In this document: positions 56,004-64,000 of the stretch, piece after piece
Position numbering within the stretch: position 1 is the first letter of the stretch
Layout: each line of letters opens with the position of its first letter
From: JAEMQF01 sp963791595
Lineage (GTDB): Bacteria > Pseudomonadota > Gammaproteobacteria > Burkholderiales > Burkholderiaceae_C
Length of the DNA: 64,000 nt
NCBI GenBank assembly: GCA_963791595.1
Contig: CAWBTF010000036.1
Span: forward strand, 173,161 to 237,160
Reading direction: 5' to 3'
Notes under the pieces: generated by a model
Database searches by the model: none
The model's input: the letters and a program-made list of their open reading frames with translations, nothing else
What the model was told of the DNA's origin: nothing
Program-made: the position numbers and the translations under genes

Positions 56004-58941
56004 ATGGCTCGGAAAAAGCAACCCGAGCTGACCTTTCAGCAGCACATCGCGGACTTCCTCGTCCGCGAGCACGGCTATGGCGTGCTCGAACAGACCGACA
56101 TCACGGACACCGAGCATTGCATCGCCGAAGATCAGCTCTGGGCCTTCCTCAACGCCACGCAGGCCGACACGCTCAAGAAGCTCACCGACGACTACGGCAC
56201 CGACGCGCGGGACGAGGTATTCAAGGCGCTGCGCAAGGAACTGGAGCACACGCCGCTGTGGATGCTCCTGCGCCACGGGCTGAAGGTGCGCGGGCTGGAG
56301 TTCCGGCTCTACTACCCGAAGCCGCGCTCAGCCGAGAGCGCCGCCGCCACGAAACACGGCGAGAACCGCATCACCTTCCGCCCGCATTTCTACTTCGGCG
56401 AGACCAACCAGGAGATCGATTTCGTCTTCTTCCTCAACGGCCTGCCCATCGTGGCGCTGGAGGTGAAGCACGAGAAGAACCAGACCGTGCATGACGCCGT
56501 CGCGCAGTTCGCCGCCCGCGACCACACCCGCAAGATTTTCCAGCATCCGTTCCTCTACCTCGCCGCCGACACGAGCGACGTGATGGCCGCGACCGACCCG
56601 CGCCGGGAGCAGAACTTCCGCTGGCACAACACCGGGCTGACGAACACGCCGCAGAACGGCGACGAATACCCGGTCGAGTTCCTCTACCGCGAGGTGCTGG
56701 CGAAGGACCAGTTGCTCGAAGCGCTCTCGTTCTTTCTCGTCCGCGTGCCCCAGCGCGACGCGGAGGACGACAAGCCGGAGCGTCCGGCCTTCACGCTGTT
56801 CCCGCGCTACCACCAGAGCCGCACGGTGCGAAAGGTGGCGGACGACATCTCGGCGCACTTCGCCGCGAAGGGCGACATCGGGCGCAAGTACCTCGTCAAC
56901 CATTCGGCGGGCAGCGGCAAGACGCTCTCCATCTGCTGGCTGGCGGACCGCCTGCACAGCCTGTTCAAGCCCGGCACGAGCGAGAAGCTGGTGGACCTGG
57001 TGTTCATCCTCACCGACCGCAAATCGCTCGACACGAACATCCGGGAGGACATCGAGAACTTCACGCACCTGAAGGATGTGGTGGGCCTGGCGCGCAAGGC
57101 CGAGGACCTGCCGCGGTTCCTGAAGGAGCGCAAGCCGATCATCGTCACCACGCAGCAGAAGTTCGCCTGGGTGCTGGAGGAGATCGAGAAGAACCCCGAA
57201 CTGAAGAAACTCCGGGTGGCGTTCCTGATCGACGAAGCCCACCGCTCGCAGGAAGGCCAGATGGGCGCGGCCATCCGCGTGCCGTTTCGCAAGCCGAAGA
57301 TGCCGACGAACCGAGGATGCAGAGGACCCTGAGCACGACCCGCAAGAGCAGACTCGCCAAGATCATCCGCGAGCATGACCTCAACCAGATGTTCGTCGCC
57401 TTCACCGCCACGCCTGCGCCGGCCACGGTCACGCTGTTCGGCGAACCGTTCGACACCTACTCCGAGGCCGAGGCCATCGCCGAGGGCTACATCGTGGATG
57501 TGGCGGCCAGCATCATTTCCTACAAGACGCTCTACAACCTGCATTGCCCGATCGTGCCCAAGCTGGACGAGGAGAAGCTCTATCCGAAAGGGGTCGTTTC
57601 CAAGGCGCTGCAGAACGTGGCGTTCCAGGATGATGGCCTGATTCAGTACAAGGCTGAGGTGATGCTGCGCATCTTCGAGGAGGACGTGAAGCCGCTCATC
57701 GGCGGACGCGCCAAGGCGATGATCGTGACCACCTCCCGCGTCGCCGGGCTGCGCTATTTCAAGATCATCAAGGAGAAGCTCAAGGAGCGCGGCGCGGCCT
57801 ACAAGGCGCTCTACGCCTTCTCGGATTTCGTCGCATCCCGAAACCAACGAGGCGATCAGCGAGCACGCGGTCAACGAGCTGAAGGACGGCGAGTTGATCG
57901 AGGAGCGGTTCGAGGGCGACGACTACCGCGCTGATGATCGTGGCCAACAAGTTCCAGACCGGTTTCGACCAACCTCTGCTGGCCGGCATGTTCCTCGACA
58001 AGCCCGTCGTGGACCGCAACGCCGTGCAGACGCTGTCACGGCTGAACCGCTGCCACGAAGGCAAGGAGCGATGTCGTGGTGGTGGACTTCACCAACAACG
58101 CCAAGGCGATCCTCAAGGCATTCGCCAAATACCGAAAAGGCACGCCCTTCGAGCCGGAAGAGCCGGACCAGGACGCTTTGCCCGAAATTGCACGCCGAGA
58201 TTCTGGCTGCGGGGGTCTTCACGCAGAAGGATGCCGCTGATCTCGCAACGCTGCTCGCGACCGGCACGGATGCGCAGGTGCAGTTCTCGGTCAACGCGCT
58301 GCGGGTTCGCTTTCAGGCGAGGCTCACCGATCTGGAAGAGCGCAAGGAGTTCGTCTATCTGCTCGCCCGCTTCGTGAAGAGCTTTCACTTCCTCACTTGC
58401 TTCTTCACCTATTGCGCCGGAGATTCAAGCAGTTCGCCGCGTTTGCCGAATACGTCGGCCCGCAGCTCATCAAGGCAGGCAGCGTGTCCGAGCTGATGAA
58501 GCAGATTCGGCAGACGCGAAGTCATCAAGGCCGCCGTCGAATATCAGGGCGTGCAGACGAGCGGTGGAACGGTGAAACTCCGGCCGGGCACAGGGAAGAA
58601 GGGCAGTGGCCCGCCCCCGACGAAGGTATCCGTTCAGGACATGATCGCGGAGATCCAAGCCAAGTTCGCCATCACCGACGAGGAGGCGCTCTACATCAAG
58701 CAGGTCACGGAGGAGAAGGCCGCCGACCCGGCCATTCGCAGCACCGTCACCGCCCACCGGGACGACCGCATTTACCTCGAAGGCGCCTATCGCGGGCAGG
58801 TGAACGGCGAGATACAGACCGCCTACGACGAGCGAGGACGCTACGAGGAACTGGCGGATCCCGAAGTACACGGACACCGGCGGCATCTTCGACATCATGG
58901 CGGTCACGGTGATCCAGCACCATCTGTCATTCGCGGCATGA
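56004..58941 (+). pseudogene. hsdR: Type I restriction endonuclease subunit, 3' half with about ten frame breaks as read
   Basis: Translocase and nuclease of the type I system. Residues 1-430 are intact: the nuclease domain with D...E-V-K (EIDFVFFLNGLPIVALEVKH), Walker A NHSAGSGKTLS near 300, and the DEAH motif LIDEAHRSQEGQ near 415. After about 57300 the frame changes roughly ten times, yet conserved stretches continue (FVAFTATPAPATVTLFGEPF, NKFQTGFDQPLLAGMFLDK, RLNRCHEGK, EITDEEALYIKQ-type tail) to a final TGA at 58941. The joined protein is about 970 residues. Consensus errors or real decay are both possible. Confidence 0.75.
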
Positions 58942-58945
58942 GGCG

Positions 58946-59608
58946 ATGAGCAAGACCATTCACCAGATGCCCGAGGCCGACCGGCCGCGCGAGAAGTTGC
59001 TCCGGAAAGGTGCGGCAGCCTTGAGCGATCGGGAACTGCTGGCGGTTCTGCTTGGGAAAGGCACGCCGGGGATGGATGTCATGACCCTCGCCGGAAAGCT
59101 GGCGCGGCTCATTGACGAGAAGGGCCTGGAAGTGAAGGCCGAAGACCTGACGCAGTTCGAAGGCGTGGGCGACGCGAAGGCCACTCTGATCCTCGCGGCG
59201 ATCGAATTCGCCCGCCGCCGCATCAAGCCGGAGGGCGCGAAGATCGAGACCCCGGCGGACCTGCTGCCTCACATCCGGCACTATGCCGACCGGAAGCAGG
59301 AGCATTTTCTGTGCGCCAGCATCAACGGCGCGAATGAGATCCTGAACATCCGCGTCGTTTCGATCGGCCTGATTGACCGAAGCCCGGTTCATCCGCGCGA
59401 AGTCTTCGCGGATGCACTGTCCGACCGTGCTTCGGCTGTCATCGTTGCCCACAATCACCCGAGCGGCGGTGTCGAGCCGTCGCAAAGCGACATCAACATC
59501 ACCGCCCAGCTCAAAGCGGCGGGTGAAATCGTAGGCATCGAGCTGCTGGACCACATCATCTTCAACAGGACCGGATACTTCAGTTTCTTGGAAGCCGGAA
59601 GGCTGTAG
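58946..59608 (+). CDS. RadC-like JAB-domain protein
   Basis: A 220-residue protein with the helix-hairpin-helix part (LTQFEGVGDAKATLILAAIE) and the JAMM metal motif VAHNHPSGGVEPSQSD. The RadC family is not proven to act in repair and is frequently found on mobile and defence islands. It lies 4 bp behind hsdR, intact, as the last gene before the right repeat. The chromosomal copy expected beside the rpmB/rpmG genes is not in this window. Confidence 0.87.
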   Translation: MSKTIHQMPEADRPREKLLRKGAAALSDRELLAVLLGKGTPGMDVMTLAGKLARLIDEKGLEVKAEDLTQFEGVGDAKATLILAAIEFARRRIKPEGAKIETPADLLPHIRHYADRKQEHFLCASINGANEILNIRVVSIGLIDRSPVHPREVFADALSDRASAVIVAHNHPSGGVEPSQSDINITAQLKAAGEIVGIELLDHIIFNRTGYFSFLEAGRL

Positions 59609-59637
59609 AGAGGGATCATGACTTGTGTATCGGCAGG

Positions 59638-59729
59638 AGTGCGGCTGCGCCTGTGGGATGCGAGGTCGCGCCGCGCGAGCGCCGAGCCCGAAGCGTGAAA
59701 ACCGCTGCCGGAGTTTTTCTCGCCGGCGC
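59638..59729 (+). repeat. Right direct repeat flanking the restriction island
   Basis: 92 bp matching 51186-51278. In this copy the frame of the DUF2249 tail reads VRLRLWDARSRRASAEPEA and ends in TGA, overlapping the GTG start of the downstream membrane protein. Confidence 0.85.
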
Positions 59730-60991
59730 GGCGAGCCGCCTGCTGCCGGTCTCGATCCCGTTTCGCTTCTTCGGCGCTGCCATCGGCTACCACCTGCTCG
59801 CCTGGCTCGCCTTGCTGGCCGGTGCGCCTGGCGTGCCGCGCTTCGCCGGCGGGCTGGGCTGGCCGCTCGCGGGCTTGCACCTGGTGACGCTGGGCGTGCT
59901 CGTGATGACGGCCATCGGCGCCAGCCTGCAGCTGCTGCCGGTCGCGACGCGCCAGCCGCTGCGGCGCATCGGCTGGGCGGCGGTGATCTGGTGGCTGTAT
60001 GCGCCCGGCGTCGGCGCGGTCGCGCTCGGCATGGGCGCGGTCATTCCCTGGCTGCTCGGTGTGGGCGCGTTCGCGGTGGCGTTCGCCATGCTGGTCTGGG
60101 CCGTGCTGCTCGCGAACAACCTGCGCGGCGCGCGCGGCATGCCCGGCGTCGTGGTGCACGGCTGGGCGTCGCTGGGCTCGCTGCTCGTCGTGCTGGGCAG
60201 TGCGCTCTCGCTCACGCTGGCGTACACCGGTGCGCCGTTGCTCGATCGGACCAGCGCCTTGGCCGTGCACATCGCTTTCGCCCTCTATGGCTTCATGGGA
60301 GCGCTGGCGCTGGGCCTGTCGTACATCCTGGTGCCGATGTTCGCGCTGGCGCCGGCGCCGAGCGAGCGGCAGGCGGTTGCCTCGTGTGCCCTCGCCATTG
60401 CAGCGCTGGCGCTGATCCTGCTCGCCGCATTCGGCGTCGCACCACAGACCTTGCGAATCGTGGCGGTGCTGCTCGGCATGGCCGCGCTGGTGCTGCACTT
60501 GCGCCAGATGCTCGGCGCGCTGCGCACCGGGCTGCGGCGCGAACTCGGCCGTTCCTTCGCGCTGGTGCGCGTGGCGTGGACGGCGCTCGCGGCGAGCCTG
60601 GGCGCAGCGCTTGCGCTGCAGCTCGGTGCGCGGTGGGACGGTCTGGCCATCGCTGTTCGGGCTGCTGGCGATCGGCGGTTGGCTGCTCACCTTTGTGCTC
60701 GGCATGCTGCAGCGCATCTTGCCGTTTCTCGCATCGATGCACGCGGCGCGGGACCGCAAGCGCCCGGCAACGCCGTCGCAGCTGAGTGCGGATGCGCCGC
60801 TCGCGCTGCACTTCGCGTGTCATCTCGCGGCACTCGCCGGTCTGGTGCTCGCCGTCGTGGCTGACAGTGCGGTGATCGCCGCGCTCGCGGCCGGCGTCGG
60901 CGCGCTCGGCGCCGCAGCATTCGCGGCGTTCTTCTTGATCCTGCTGCAACGCATGCGCAGTGGCACGCCTGGGCGCGCGCCGCTGGATTGA
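59695..60991 (+). CDS. Polytopic membrane protein (NnrS/heme-copper-oxidase-like), one frameshift
   Basis: About 430 residues with around twelve hydrophobic segments. The GTG start at 59695 gives MKTAAGVFLAGAASRLLPVS. Conserved-looking His and aromatic residues occur in helices (AIGYHLLAWLALL, GLHLVTLGVLVMTAIGA, LAVHIAFALYGFMGALALG). I do not recognise the family with certainty; the neighbours (DUF2249, hemerythrin, DUF59) suggest a link to nitric-oxide metabolism. An extra base at about 60650 separates LGARWDGLAI from LFGLLAIGGWLL; the C-terminus in the second frame ends GTPGRAPLD. Confidence 0.6.
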
Positions 60992-61054
60992 GATGCATCA
61001 AGGGCCGTGCTGCCGTCGCCGTTAGTCTGGCATGCGAAGAACTTCGGGAATCCC

Positions 61055-61525
61055 ATGCGTCAAGTGAGCACCCGGCTCGACACCGAACATCGCAGCAGCC
61101 TCGAGCTGCTCGGCCGCGTCGAGCAGGCGTTTGCGCGCCCGGCCCGAGGTGCCGACTTTCCCATGCTCGCCGCGCAGTTCTGTCAGCTGATCGAGCGCGA
61201 CGTCGGACGCCACTTCGACTTCGAAGAAGCCGAACTGCTGCCGCGCATGGCACAAGCCGGCGAGGCCGACATCGCCGAGCTGCTGAAGGAAGAACACGAC
61301 GCGATCCGCGCTGTCGCCGCCGACATCCTGCCGCTGGCGCACAGCGCCGCCAAAGGCGCGCTCGACGCCACCGGCTTCAAGGCGCTGAAGCGCCTGGCGC
61401 TGGAGCTGGTGGAGCGCGAGGTGGCGCACATCCAGAAAGAGACAGCAGTGCTGCTGCCGTTGCTCGACGACCTGCTCGACGACGAGACCGACCGCGAACT
61501 CGACTTCGCGTATGCATCAACCTGA
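61055..61525 (+). CDS. Hemerythrin-like HHE domain protein
   Basis: A 156-residue four-helix protein with the His/Glu ligands of a di-iron hemerythrin site: DTEHRSSLELL, GRHFDFEEAELLP, KEEHDAIRAV and EVAHIQKETAVLLP. Such proteins bind O2 or NO or sense iron. Its company here (DUF2249, membrane proteins, DUF59) resembles NO-stress and denitrification clusters. ATG 61055 was chosen over 61007 because the domain starts at once. Confidence 0.82.
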   Translation: MRQVSTRLDTEHRSSLELLGRVEQAFARPARGADFPMLAAQFCQLIERDVGRHFDFEEAELLPRMAQAGEADIAELLKEEHDAIRAVAADILPLAHSAAKGALDATGFKALKRLALELVEREVAHIQKETAVLLPLLDDLLDDETDRELDFAYAST

Positions 61526-61546
61526 ACGCCGCACAAGGACGAACCG

Positions 61547-62560
61547 ATGGAAATGGACGTGACCGCGCAAGCCAGCGTGCGCGCGATGATCCGCGAGGAT
61601 CTGAATGCCGTGGTCGCGATCGACGCGGCGCTGCAAGGCCGGCAGCGCGCGGCCTACTTCGAACGGCGCCTGGCCGCGGCGCTGCGCGAGCCCGGCGTGC
61701 ATGTGCAGCTGGCGGCGGTCGACGCGCAGGGCTTGGCCGGCTACATCCTGGCGCGGCGCATCGAAGGCGAGTTCGGCCGGCAATTCCCCGCGCTGCGGCT
61801 CGAAGTGGTCGGCGTGCGCCCGCAGCTTCGCGGCCGCGGCATCGGCAGGCTGTTGTTCAACTCGCTTCTCAACTACGCCCAGCAGCACGGCATCACCGAG
61901 CTGCGCACCGCAGCCGATTGGCGCGACCACGCGGTGCTGCGCTGGCTCGACGCGATGGAGTTTGCGCTCGCGCCCAACCAGGTGCTCGATTGCGCCGTCG
62001 CGCAGGGCTACCAGGCGGAGCGCGCCGACGCGCTGGAGCTGCCTGAAGGCTTGGGCACGAGCCCCGAGATCGACTACGGCGCGCCGGCCGGCAATGACTT
62101 CGAACGCATGGCCACGTTGCACTGCGACGTGCGCGCGATGCGGCTGGAGGATCTGCCGCAGATCGTGCGCATCGACCGCGGGCTCACCGGCCGCAATCGA
62201 GACGCCTACATGGCCGCCAAGTTCGGCGAAGCGATGCAGGACAGCGGCGTTCGCGTTTCGCTGAGCGCGCTGCTCGACGGCGCGATCGTCGGCTACCTGA
62301 TGGCGCGCGCCGACTTCGGCGACTTCGGGCGCAGCGAGCCGGTGGCCGTGCTCGACACGATCGGCGTCGACCCGGCATCCGCGCACCGTGGCGTGGGCCA
62401 CGCGCTGGTGTCGCAGCTGTTCGCCAACCTCGGCGCGCTGCACGTCGAGCGCGTCGAGACCGTGGTCGAGGCGGCCACGCAATTGGCCCTGCTGGCCTTC
62501 CTGGTCGACACCGGCTTCAAGCCCTCGCAGCGGCTCGCCTTCGTGCGCCGCGTGCCGTGA
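61547..62560 (+). CDS. Double GNAT acetyltransferase
   Basis: A 337-residue protein made of two GNAT domains. The first (about 8-170) has the acetyl-CoA loop VRPQLRGRGIGRLLFNSL; the second (about 190-337) has VDPASAHRGVGHALVSQLF. The second repeat starts with the same pattern as the first (VRAMIREDLNAVVAID; VRAMRLEDLPQIVRID), so it arose by internal duplication. The substrate is unknown. It is 21 bp behind the hemerythrin gene. Confidence 0.82.
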   Translation: MEMDVTAQASVRAMIREDLNAVVAIDAALQGRQRAAYFERRLAAALREPGVHVQLAAVDAQGLAGYILARRIEGEFGRQFPALRLEVVGVRPQLRGRGIGRLLFNSLLNYAQQHGITELRTAADWRDHAVLRWLDAMEFALAPNQVLDCAVAQGYQAERADALELPEGLGTSPEIDYGAPAGNDFERMATLHCDVRAMRLEDLPQIVRIDRGLTGRNRDAYMAAKFGEAMQDSGVRVSLSALLDGAIVGYLMARADFGDFGRSEPVAVLDTIGVDPASAHRGVGHALVSQLFANLGALHVERVETVVEAATQLALLAFLVDTGFKPSQRLAFVRRVP

Positions 62561-62584
62561 ACGCCGCTGCCCGATGCGAGCGCG

Positions 62585-62878
62585 GTGTACGACGCACTGC
62601 GCGAGGTTGACGACCCCGAGGCCGGAATGAACATCGTCGAGCTCGGCCTGGTGTACCGCGTGGAGGTGGCGGGAAGCCGGGTCGAGATCGACATGACGAT
62701 GACCACACCCGCCTGCCCGGTCGCCGACATGCTGGTCGAGCAGGCCCGGGGCGCCGTGCAGCGCGCGTGCCCTCCTGACACGCAGGTGCAGCTGCAGCTC
62801 GTCTGGGAGCCGATCTGGAACCCGCAGATGATGAGCGGCACGGCGCGCGAGCACTTCGGCTGGCCGGGCGCGACGTGA
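62585..62878 (+). CDS. DUF59/MIP18 family Fe-S assembly factor, start uncertain
   Basis: About 97 residues of the DUF59 fold: VDDPEAGMNIVELGLVYRV, then TTPACPVADMLVEQ with the conserved Cys, and WNPQMMSGTAREHFGW. Members mature Fe-S proteins or serve in PaaD/SufT-like roles. The usual N-terminus (PLPDASAVYDALREV) continues upstream in frame to the stop at 62558 without an ATG or GTG, and a GTG at 62557 is out of frame by one base. So either GTG 62585 is used or one base is missing near 62566. Confidence 0.78.
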   Translation: MYDALREVDDPEAGMNIVELGLVYRVEVAGSRVEIDMTMTTPACPVADMLVEQARGAVQRACPPDTQVQLQLVWEPIWNPQMMSGTAREHFGWPGAT

Positions 62879-62906
62879 ACGCAGCGCGCGCGAGGCCCAG
62901 CCGTTT

Positions 62907-62933
62907 GTCACCCCGTGCTTGACACGGGGTCCA
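62907..62933. repeat. Small hairpin related to REP-type palindromes
   Basis: CCCCGTG and CACGGGG (62911-62917 and 62923-62929) with a 5-base loop sit inside GTCACCCC...GGGGTCCA. The outer bases resemble the GTCATCCC...GGGATCCA ends of the two REP-like palindromes. Confidence 0.5.
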
Positions 62934-62935
62934 CT

Positions 62936-64000
62936 GTGAACGGTCCGCGCGCGACCCTGAACCTCGCGCCGCGGCAGCGCGTGGCGTTGCTCGTGCTGGG
63001 TTTCGTTGCCCTCGTCGCAGGCACGGCGGCCGGCCTCACGCGCCTGGGCTGGGCGCTGCCCGGCGCGGCACTCGCGCCCGCCGCCTGGCACGGCGTACTG
63101 CTGATCTGCGGCTTCTTCGGCGTCGTCATCTCGCTCGAACGCGCGGTCGCGCTGCGCGCGCTCTGGGCTTATGCGGCGCCGCTGGCCGCCGGCTTGGCCA
63201 CGCTGACGCTGCTCGCCGGTGGGCAGCACGCGGCGCCCTGGTTGTATGTGGCCGGCGGCGCCGTGCTCAGCGCGGCGTCGGTTGAAATCGTGCGCCGCCA
63301 TGCCGCGCTGTTCACCTGGACGCTCGCGCTCGGTGCATTCGCCTGGCTCGCCGGCAGCGCGCTCTGGGCCTACGGGTTTCCGGTGCGCGACGCCGTGCCG
63401 TGGTGGCTCGCCTTTCTGGTGCTGACGATTGCCGGCGAGCGCCTCGAGCTGTCGCGCCTGTTGCCGCAATCGCGCGGCGCCGCGCGCAGCTTCGCGGCGC
63501 TGCTCGTCGCGTGCGGTGCCGGCCTGATCGGCGGCTGGCAGGGGTGGGTCTGGGGGCCAACGCTCTTTGCCGCGGCGCTGCTCGGCTTTGCGCTGTGGCT
63601 CGCGCGTCACGACCTCGCCATGCGCACCGTTCGCGGCAAGGGCTTGACGCGTTTCATCGCCGTGGCGCTGTTGTCGGGCTACTTCTGGCTCGCGCTGGGC
63701 GCCGCGGTGGCGCTGGTGAGCGGCGGTTTTCTTCCCGGCAGCGCCGCGTACGACGCCGCGCTGCACGCGCTGCTGGTGGGCTTCGTGTTCTCGATGGTGT
63801 TCGGCCACGCGCCGATCATCCTGCCGGCCGTGCTGAACGTGAACCTGCCATACCACCCGAGCTTCTACGCGCCGCTGGCGCTGTTGCACGTTTCGCTGTT
63901 CGTGCGTCTGGGTGGTGATGCGACCGGGTCGCTCGATCTGCTGCGCGCTCGGCGGGGCGCTGCACGCCGTGGCACTGGTGGCGTTCATCGTCGGCAGCGC
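62936..64000 (+). CDS. Polytopic membrane protein (NnrS-like), partial, one frameshift
   Basis: At least 350 residues of alternating hydrophobic helices running off the window. The GTG at 62936 gives MNGPRATLNLAPRQRVALLV. Segments such as ALAPAAWHGVLLICGFFGV, LERAVALRALW and LHALLVGFVFSMVFGHAPII (His in a helix, then LNVNLPYHP) recall NnrS-type haem/copper membrane proteins tied to nitric oxide. An extra C at about 63949 breaks the frame after SLDLLRA; the next frame continues GGALHAVALVAFIVGS to the end. The start lies right after a REP-like hairpin, so an upstream start may have been lost. Confidence 0.55.
   Translation, partial: MNGPRATLNLAPRQRVALLVLGFVALVAGTAAGLTRLGWALPGAALAPAAWHGVLLICGFFGVVISLERAVALRALWAYAAPLAAGLATLTLLAGGQHAAPWLYVAGGAVLSAASVEIVRRHAALFTWTLALGAFAWLAGSALWAYGFPVRDAVPWWLAFLVLTIAGERLELSRLLPQSRGAARSFAALLVACGAGLIGGWQGWVWGPTLFAAALLGFALWLARHDLAMRTVRGKGLTRFIAVALLSGYFWLALGAAVALVSGGFLPGSAAYDAALHALLVGFVFSMVFGHAPIILPAVLNVNLPYHPSFYAPLALLHVSLFVRLGGDATGSLDLLRARRGAARRGTGGVHRRQR

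Larger units (their letters stand above)
51279..59637 (+). mobile_element. Type I restriction-modification island, about 8.4 kb
   Basis: The segment between the two direct repeats carries hsdM, hsdS, a DUF1016-type nuclease, hsdR and a RadC-like gene, and nothing else recognisable. Removing it together with one repeat restores a DUF2249 gene overlapping a membrane-protein gene by GTGA. No integrase or transposase is present. The 250 bp from 51295 to 51546 hold no gene I can support; a GGTGGGA precedes the hsdM GTG. Confidence 0.8.

Noticed and set aside
61517..63988. An 823-codon open frame on the minus strand opposite the hemerythrin-GNAT-membrane protein genes
   Set aside because: Low-complexity Arg/His/Gln composition and exact antisense position to recognisable genes; a GC-content artefact.

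Overview
This 64-kb, GC-rich window looks like a chromosome segment of a betaproteobacterium, most likely of the Burkholderiales. The basis is gene content and order (ECF sigma-DUF3619-DUF3106-RDD cluster beside ilvBNC-pssA-leuA, nadE-glnB, hppA/ppa, hpnCDE, tig-clpPX-lon), not a database search.

Region 1 (1-36022) is dense core genome: the end of hslO, a frame-broken NadR-like ATPase, a proton-pumping pyrophosphatase with an OmpA-like tail divergent from soluble ppa, an M16 peptidase, nadE-glnB, a LOG protein and dgkA, an ECF sigma-factor operon, branched-chain amino-acid biosynthesis (ilvB, ilvN, ilvC, leuA, with a leader-peptide attenuator before leuA), a penicillin-binding endopeptidase, the squalene operon hpnCDE with an IclR regulator, an RND efflux pair behind a palindromic operator, tRNA-Leu, and the trigger factor/ClpP/ClpX/Lon proteostasis cluster. 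It ends with tRNA-Gly and tRNA-Cys.

Region 2 (36023-37068) is a graveyard of transposase fragments directly after tRNA-Cys.

Region 3 (37069-51294) is catabolic: a thioesterase, a PadBCD-like membrane molybdoenzyme (phenylacetyl-CoA oxidation), a PaaK-type CoA ligase, a 4-hydroxybenzoyl-CoA reductase whose small and large subunits are fused, a rubrerythrin-CoA ligase fusion, an enoyl-CoA hydratase and a DUF2249 protein. Together they suggest anaerobic, probably denitrifying, breakdown of phenylacetate and 4-hydroxyphenylacetate towards benzoyl-CoA. Paired REP-like palindromes and a ~490-bp imperfect inverted repeat lie among these genes.

Region 4 (51279-59637) is a type I restriction-modification island (hsdM, hsdS, a DUF1016/YhcG-type nuclease, hsdR, a RadC-like protein). 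It is inserted exactly at the DUF2249/membrane-protein gene junction and flanked by a ~93-bp direct repeat copied from that junction. Region 5 (59638-64000) continues the interrupted neighbourhood: two polytopic membrane proteins, a hemerythrin, a double-GNAT protein and a DUF59 Fe-S factor.

Caution: at least nine genes contain single-base frame breaks (mostly apparent one-base insertions outside homopolymers) while the protein sequence on both sides stays well conserved. Many are probably sequencing or assembly errors, so 'pseudogene' here means 'frame broken as given', not proven decay.
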